Assembly: GCA_021796315.1 (NCBI GenBank)
Contig: JAJYOH010000247.1
Location: 1-8,404 of the forward strand
DNA length: 8,404 nucleotides
Source: Chloroflexota bacterium
GTDB taxonomy: Bacteria; Chloroflexota; Anaerolineae; Anaerolineales; Villigracilaceae
Direction: 5' to 3'
Part shown: in pieces, positions 5,327 through 8,404 of the stretch
Position numbering within the stretch: position 1 is the first letter of the stretch
How the letters are laid out: each line of letters opens with the position of its first letter
Notes under the pieces: generated by a model
Told to the model about the DNA's origin: nothing
Seen by the model: the letters and a program-made list of their open reading frames with translations, nothing else
Database searches by the model: none
Translations under genes and position numbers: made by a program

Positions 5327-6595
5327 CTATTGTCCAACGAATAAACAATCTTTCGCCATAATCTCTTCAGGATAATTATCTGCTGGCTGACGCGCGGCCA
5401 GTTTGCCATCCAGAAAAACCGCGCGGATGGATTTTTTATCGGCCAGCCTTCGCAAATCATCGAGCGGATTTTCATCCACGATCAGCAAATCTGCGACCTT
5501 GCCTTCTTCAATCGAGCCAAGCCACGAATCCCAGCCGAGCGCTTTGGCCGCCGTCAGCGTGGAAGCGGCCAGCGCATCCATCGGCTTCATGCCCGCCTGC
5601 TGCATCCAATAAATTTCCAAACCATTTTCGCCGTGAAAATTCAATGGCGTGCCCGCATCGCTGCCCATCGCGATCGGGATTCGAGCCGCATAAGCCAATC
5701 TTAAAGATTTCACACTATCGTCTTGAATGGGCCGGGATTTGTCCACGATCCATTGCGGGACTTTGGATGTATCCCCGGTCATGACATCCCAGCCGGGCTT
5801 GAGTGTTGGGATAAGAAACGTGCCGCGTTTTGCCATCTCTTCGATCGCGTCCGGACCTTGATGTAAAAATGTTCCATGTTCGATGCTATGAACGCCCGCT
5901 AAAACTGCCTTGCGGATTCCATCGATGCCGTGCGCGTGCGCCGCGACGCGTTTGCCAAACTTTGCGGCTTCTTCCACCGCCACGCGGATTTCATCCGAAT
6001 TAAAATGCGTCGCGCCGGGAACGCCATCTTCGACCAGCACCGCGCCGGTCACGCCGAGTTTGACAAGATCCGCGCCATTCCTGACCTGTTCACGCACCGC
6101 CTTACGAACCTCTTCCACGCCATCGGCCACACGATACATACCTTCGTAATAATCCGCGCCTGATTCGGTGATGGAAATAAACCGTCCGGCCAGCATCATG
6201 CGCGAGGCGCTGAACTCTCCGCGTTGGACGGCGCGCCGCACCGCGAACTCAAGCTCGTTCCATCCGCCGAGGTCGCGCACGGTGGTAATTCCCGCCGCGA
6301 GATTCTTGCGCGCATTGCTCAGGATTTTCAAGGTCATCGAGCCGTCATCGACTTTGAACTGGCTGTCCACTTCGCCGCCGCCCGAAAGATGAACGTGGCA
6401 ATCGATCAGCCCGGGCAAAAGATATTTCCCGCGCAGGTCAAGTGTGATGGCCTCTTCGTTGAATGTGGGGAGATTCTTCGTCAGCCCGGCAAAAATTATT
6501 TTGTCGCCGTGCACGATCACAGTCGAGTCGGAGGCGGGTGCGCGTCCTGTGCCGTCGATCAACGCAGCATTTTGAAATGCAATCAGTGAGTTCAT
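5327..6595 (-). CDS. Metal-dependent amidohydrolase (imidazolonepropionase/prolidase-like, COG1228 type)
   Basis: Hydrolase of the amidohydrolase superfamily, 422 residues, with no signal peptide, so cytoplasmic. All expected metal ligands of the binuclear subgroup are present: H67 and H69 in LPGLIDCHVHL, K179 in ADLVKLGVTGA (likely carboxylated bridging lysine), H220 in AAHAHG, H240 in SIEHGTF and D313 in MGSDAGTP. The N-terminal strands (FQNAALIDGTG) and the C-terminal GSIEEGKVADLLIVDENPLDD form the small beta domain usual in the family. Relatives cleave Xaa-Pro or Xaa-Arg dipeptides, cyclic amides or carbamates; the substrate here cannot be assigned. The ATG at 6593-6595 is preferred: a TTG eight codons upstream would lie upstream of the -10 element. 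No Shine-Dalgarno is seen, and the -10 is seven bases from the ATG, indicating a leaderless mRNA. Divergent from the SnoaL/SMP-30/flavin reductase operon. Confidence 0.92.
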   Translation of the reverse strand: MNSLIAFQNAALIDGTGRAPASDSTVIVHGDKIIFAGLTKNLPTFNEEAITLDLRGKYLLPGLIDCHVHLSGGGEVDSQFKVDDGSMTLKILSNARKNLAAGITTVRDLGGWNELEFAVRRAVQRGEFSASRMMLAGRFISITESGADYYEGMYRVADGVEEVRKAVREQVRNGADLVKLGVTGAVLVEDGVPGATHFNSDEIRVAVEEAAKFGKRVAAHAHGIDGIRKAVLAGVHSIEHGTFLHQGPDAIEEMAKRGTFLIPTLKPGWDVMTGDTSKVPQWIVDKSRPIQDDSVKSLRLAYAARIPIAMGSDAGTPLNFHGENGLEIYWMQQAGMKPMDALAASTLTAAKALGWDSWLGSIEEGKVADLLIVDENPLDDLRRLADKKSIRAVFLDGKLAARQPADNYPEEIMAKDCLFVGQ

Positions 6596-6602
6596 GTCGA
6601 TC

Positions 6603-6631
6603 AGTATATTTGAAAACAATCAGGCAGGCAA
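6603..6631 (-). promoter_or_regulatory. Promoter of the amidohydrolase gene, leaderless layout
   Basis: Minus strand: -35 TTGCCT (6626-6631), 17-base spacer, -10 TATACT (6603-6608), then seven bases to the ATG. Transcription would begin at or within a base or two of the start codon. The -35 again carries the GCTTGCC extension found at both phnD-type promoters. Confidence 0.55.
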
Positions 6632-6654
6632 GCAAATATGCCCGAATAAAGAAG

Positions 6655-6663
6655 TGGTAACAT
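6655..6663 (+). promoter_or_regulatory. Possible extended -10 element of the SnoaL-like operon, leaderless layout
   Basis: TGGTAACAT gives a TGN extension and a four-of-six -10 hexamer (TAACAT, 6658-6663), six bases before the ATG at 6670. No convincing -35 is seen at 17 bases and no Shine-Dalgarno lies between, so a leaderless start is possible. The hexamer is weak, hence the modest confidence. Confidence 0.35.
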
Positions 6664-6669
6664 TAATAA

Positions 6670-7116
6670 ATGGATAACAATATGGATGAAATAAAAATAC
6701 AACAAGCCATTCATCGTTTTGCCAATTCGTTCGACGTCAAAGACTGGCAGGGACTGGAAAATTGCTTCACGGAAAAAATCTATACCGATTATTCCGACCT
6801 GCGCGGCACACTGCCTGAAACCATCGACGCAAAACATTACGTGCATCTGCGGCAGGAAGCGTTGAGCAAGCTCAAGACACATCATCTGTGCGGCAACCAC
6901 GAGATCGAGCTCAAAGGGGATAAAGCCCTTTGCAAAACATCCATGGTCATTTACAGGTTGGGCGCAAGCGAACAGGAAAATTTTACAACGCACTGTCTCT
7001 ATACTTTCAATTTACAAAAAATAAATTCAGCCTGGAAGATCACCGGCATCATCCAAAAGGTATTCTGGAATGAGGGCGAGGCGTCCATTCACCAAGGCGC
7101 AAAACAAAAGCCATGA
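6670..7116 (+). CDS. SnoaL-like (NTF2-fold) protein
   Basis: Small cytoplasmic protein of 148 residues with the alpha+beta barrel pattern of the SnoaL_4 / NTF2-like group. Residues 7-33 form the opening helices (IQQAIHRFANSFDVKDWQGLENCF), D25-W26 and D40-Y41 fall where this group has its usual DW and DY pairs, and THHLCGNHEI (70-79) leads into the curved sheet ending KITGIIQKVFWNEG. Members include ring-hydroxylating dioxygenase small subunits, polyketide cyclases, dehydratases and isomerases; many have no known role. ATG at 6670 is taken as start; an in-frame ATG at 6682 is possible. The gene overlaps the next by four bases (ATGA), so the SMP-30-like protein is probably made in step with it and they may act on the same compound. 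Confidence 0.8.
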   Translation: MDNNMDEIKIQQAIHRFANSFDVKDWQGLENCFTEKIYTDYSDLRGTLPETIDAKHYVHLRQEALSKLKTHHLCGNHEIELKGDKALCKTSMVIYRLGASEQENFTTHCLYTFNLQKINSAWKITGIIQKVFWNEGEASIHQGAKQKP

Positions 7117-7970
7117 TGCTCCCTGAACTCCTCTACAACGCCAAAGCCACACTTGGCGAAGGTCCCGCCTGGGATGCAAAAGCGCAGCTTCTTTACTGGA
7201 TCGACGTTCTTGAAAAACGTGTCTATGCCGACGGAAAGCCGATCATTCAACTGGATGATTACGTTGGATGCGTGACCCCGCGCAAAGGCGGCGGCCTGAT
7301 GCTGGCCCAACGCTTCGGCTTCTGGACCTTCGATCCGGCCACCGCTAAATTGGTGACTTACGCATCCCCGAAGGGCGAACCGTCAAACAACCGCTTCAAC
7401 GACGGCAAATGTGATTCACGCGGACGTTTTGTGGCCGGGACAATGGATCACAGCGAGCAGGAAAACAGCGGCTCGTTATATTCCTTGTCCGTCGATGGAC
7501 GTATAAAAAAGCTTCTCAAGGAAGTCCGTATTTCGAACGGCATTGCGTGGTCGCCCGATTCCAAGACCATGTATTTTATCGACACGCCCACGCGCGAGGT
7601 CAAGGCTTTTGATTACGATATCGAGAGCGGGCAGATCGCCAACCCGCGCGTCATCATCACGTTCCCAGATACTTTCGGCTGGCCCGATGGCATGACGTCC
7701 GACATGAATGGCAATTTATGGATCGCCATGTGGGGCGGCGCACGCGTCACACAATGGAATCCAAAAGGTGTGCTGCTGGAGCAATTCGGCGTTCCCGCCT
7801 TGAACGTCACATCCTGCGTTTTCGGCGGGCCGGATATGAACGAATTGTTCATCACATCCGCCCGCGTTGGCATGGATGCTGCCGCCCTCACGAAATACCC
7901 TCAAGCGGGCGGCGTATTTCAGCTCATCACAAATATCACCGGAATGCCGACTTTTGAATTTGGTGGATAG
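7113..7970 (+). CDS. SMP-30/gluconolactonase/LRE family protein
   Basis: Probable divalent-metal-dependent lactonase, 285 residues, the usual length, with a six-bladed beta-propeller fold expected. The metal ligands of the family are all present: E16 in LGEGPAWD, N142 in ISNGIAWSPD and D192 in WPDGMTSD. R94 and N96 in NNRFNDGKCD fit the substrate-contacting pair known from SMP-30. DTPTREVKAFDYD and NGNLWIAMWGG are typical blade sequences. No signal peptide, so cytoplasmic. Family members open sugar lactones or similar esters; the true substrate here is unknown. Start ATG at 7113 overlaps the SnoaL-like stop (ATGA) and is followed at once by a second ATG. The flavin reductase-like gene begins 16 bases after its stop, so the three form one operon. 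Confidence 0.92.
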   Translation: MMLPELLYNAKATLGEGPAWDAKAQLLYWIDVLEKRVYADGKPIIQLDDYVGCVTPRKGGGLMLAQRFGFWTFDPATAKLVTYASPKGEPSNNRFNDGKCDSRGRFVAGTMDHSEQENSGSLYSLSVDGRIKKLLKEVRISNGIAWSPDSKTMYFIDTPTREVKAFDYDIESGQIANPRVIITFPDTFGWPDGMTSDMNGNLWIAMWGGARVTQWNPKGVLLEQFGVPALNVTSCVFGGPDMNELFITSARVGMDAAALTKYPQAGGVFQLITNITGMPTFEFGG

Positions 7971-7986
7971 AGGATTTATATTTATA

Positions 7987-8404
7987 ATGAAGTTACAAGA
8001 TACAACATTCGACCCCGAACAATTGCGCGCCGCCATGCGCGCCTGGACTTCCGGCGTGACAATCGTTACTGCCGCTCGTGGAAGCGAACAACATGGCATG
8101 ACGGTCAGTTCGTTTACATCGGTTTCGCTCGAGCCGCCGCTCATCATCATTTCGCTTCAAGATTCCACGCGCACGCGCGAACTGGTTTATCACGCCCAGG
8201 CTTTTGGCGTGACCATTCTTGCCGACAATCAACGGCCCATCTCTGATCTTTTTGCAGGCCGCGGCCCGGACTCGGAAAATCGCATGGCCGAAGTCGAGAC
8301 AGAGATTCTCGTGACTGGCGCTCCGCTCATCAAAGGCGGCCTGGTTTCATTTGATTGCCGCGTCAAGCAAAGCATGGATGTTGGCCCGAACACTTTATTC
8401 GTCG
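7987..8404 (+). CDS. Flavin reductase-like (DIM6/NTAB type) protein, 3' end cut by the window
   Basis: The first 139 codons are open to the window end with no stop. The translation begins MKLQDTTFDPEQLRAAMRAW and shows the FMN-binding split-barrel pattern of flavin reductases: TSGVTIVTA (22-30), MTVSSFTSVSLEPPLIIISL in the first third, AFGVTILADNQ, then LFAGRGPDSENR. Such proteins are usually 160-200 residues and supply reduced FMN to a monooxygenase or reduce a substrate directly. The ATG is preceded by GAGGA (7970-7974) at a rather long distance of 12 bases. A TATAAT overlaps the ATG but is too close to serve this gene. Co-transcription with the SMP-30-like gene is likely from the 16-base gap. 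No partner monooxygenase is visible inside the window. Confidence 0.88.
   Translation, partial: MKLQDTTFDPEQLRAAMRAWTSGVTIVTAARGSEQHGMTVSSFTSVSLEPPLIIISLQDSTRTRELVYHAQAFGVTILADNQRPISDLFAGRGPDSENRMAEVETEILVTGAPLIKGGLVSFDCRVKQSMDVGPNTLFV

Noticed and set aside
6596..6619. Longer amidohydrolase starting at TTG 6617-6619
   Set aside because: The TTG lies upstream of the -10 element at 6603-6608, and family N-termini begin near the MNSLIAFQNA sequence.
6601..6993. Minus-strand open frame of 130 codons opposite the SnoaL-like gene
   Set aside because: It is antisense to a gene with a recognisable fold pattern and overlaps the amidohydrolase promoter; cysteine-rich, unpatterned translation.
1..8404. 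Mobile elements, CRISPR arrays, toxin-antitoxin or defence genes
   Set aside because: I saw no transposase, integrase, repeat-spacer pattern, tRNA attachment site or defence-family motif on either strand.

Overview
The window looks like a chromosomal segment from a free-living bacterium of roughly balanced G+C. My best guess is a member of the Chloroflexota (Anaerolineae type). This rests on style only: lipoproteins with Pro/Thr/Ala-rich linkers after the lipobox cysteine, and the mix of gene families. No marker gene is present, so the assignment is tentative. No rRNA, tRNA, CRISPR array, insertion sequence or phage gene was seen. Genes are tightly packed and no gap exceeds about 150 bases.

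Left part (1-4546, minus strand). This is a phosphonate/phosphite-type ABC importer operon reading right to left: a divergent second binding protein (phnD-like, 3494-4489), the main binding lipoprotein PhnD (2352-3362), the ATPase PhnC (1498-2268, TTG start with strong Shine-Dalgarno), a long permease PhnE (92-1495), and the first 30 codons of the next gene, probably a second PhnE (1-90). The permease is unusual. It carries an extra N-terminal membrane segment with a PGLGQIY motif and an inserted extracytoplasmic domain of about 135 residues before the permease core. Each binding-protein gene has its own promoter-like site of almost the same sequence (GCTTGCC, then TATCAT). A perfect 15-bp inverted repeat separates phnD from phnC. 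No C-P lyase or phosphite dehydrogenase gene is visible, so the imported ligand is not settled.

Middle (4574-5236, plus strand). A membrane-anchored DUF4230 protein is divergent from the importer. Its extended -10 element lies inside the spacer of the importer promoter, so the two promoters overlap.

Right part (5327-8404). A minus-strand metal-dependent amidohydrolase (5327-6595) converges on the DUF4230 gene, with a strong hairpin terminator between them. Divergent from the amidohydrolase, a plus-strand operon encodes a SnoaL/NTF2-fold protein, an SMP-30/gluconolactonase-family protein (ATGA overlap) and the start of a flavin reductase-like protein cut by the window end. The amidohydrolase and the SnoaL-like gene both appear to be transcribed as leaderless or nearly leaderless mRNAs: each has a -10 element 6-7 bases before its ATG and no Shine-Dalgarno. 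The right-hand genes look like a small catabolic module that hydrolyses, isomerises and reduces an unidentified compound; that is inference from the families alone.
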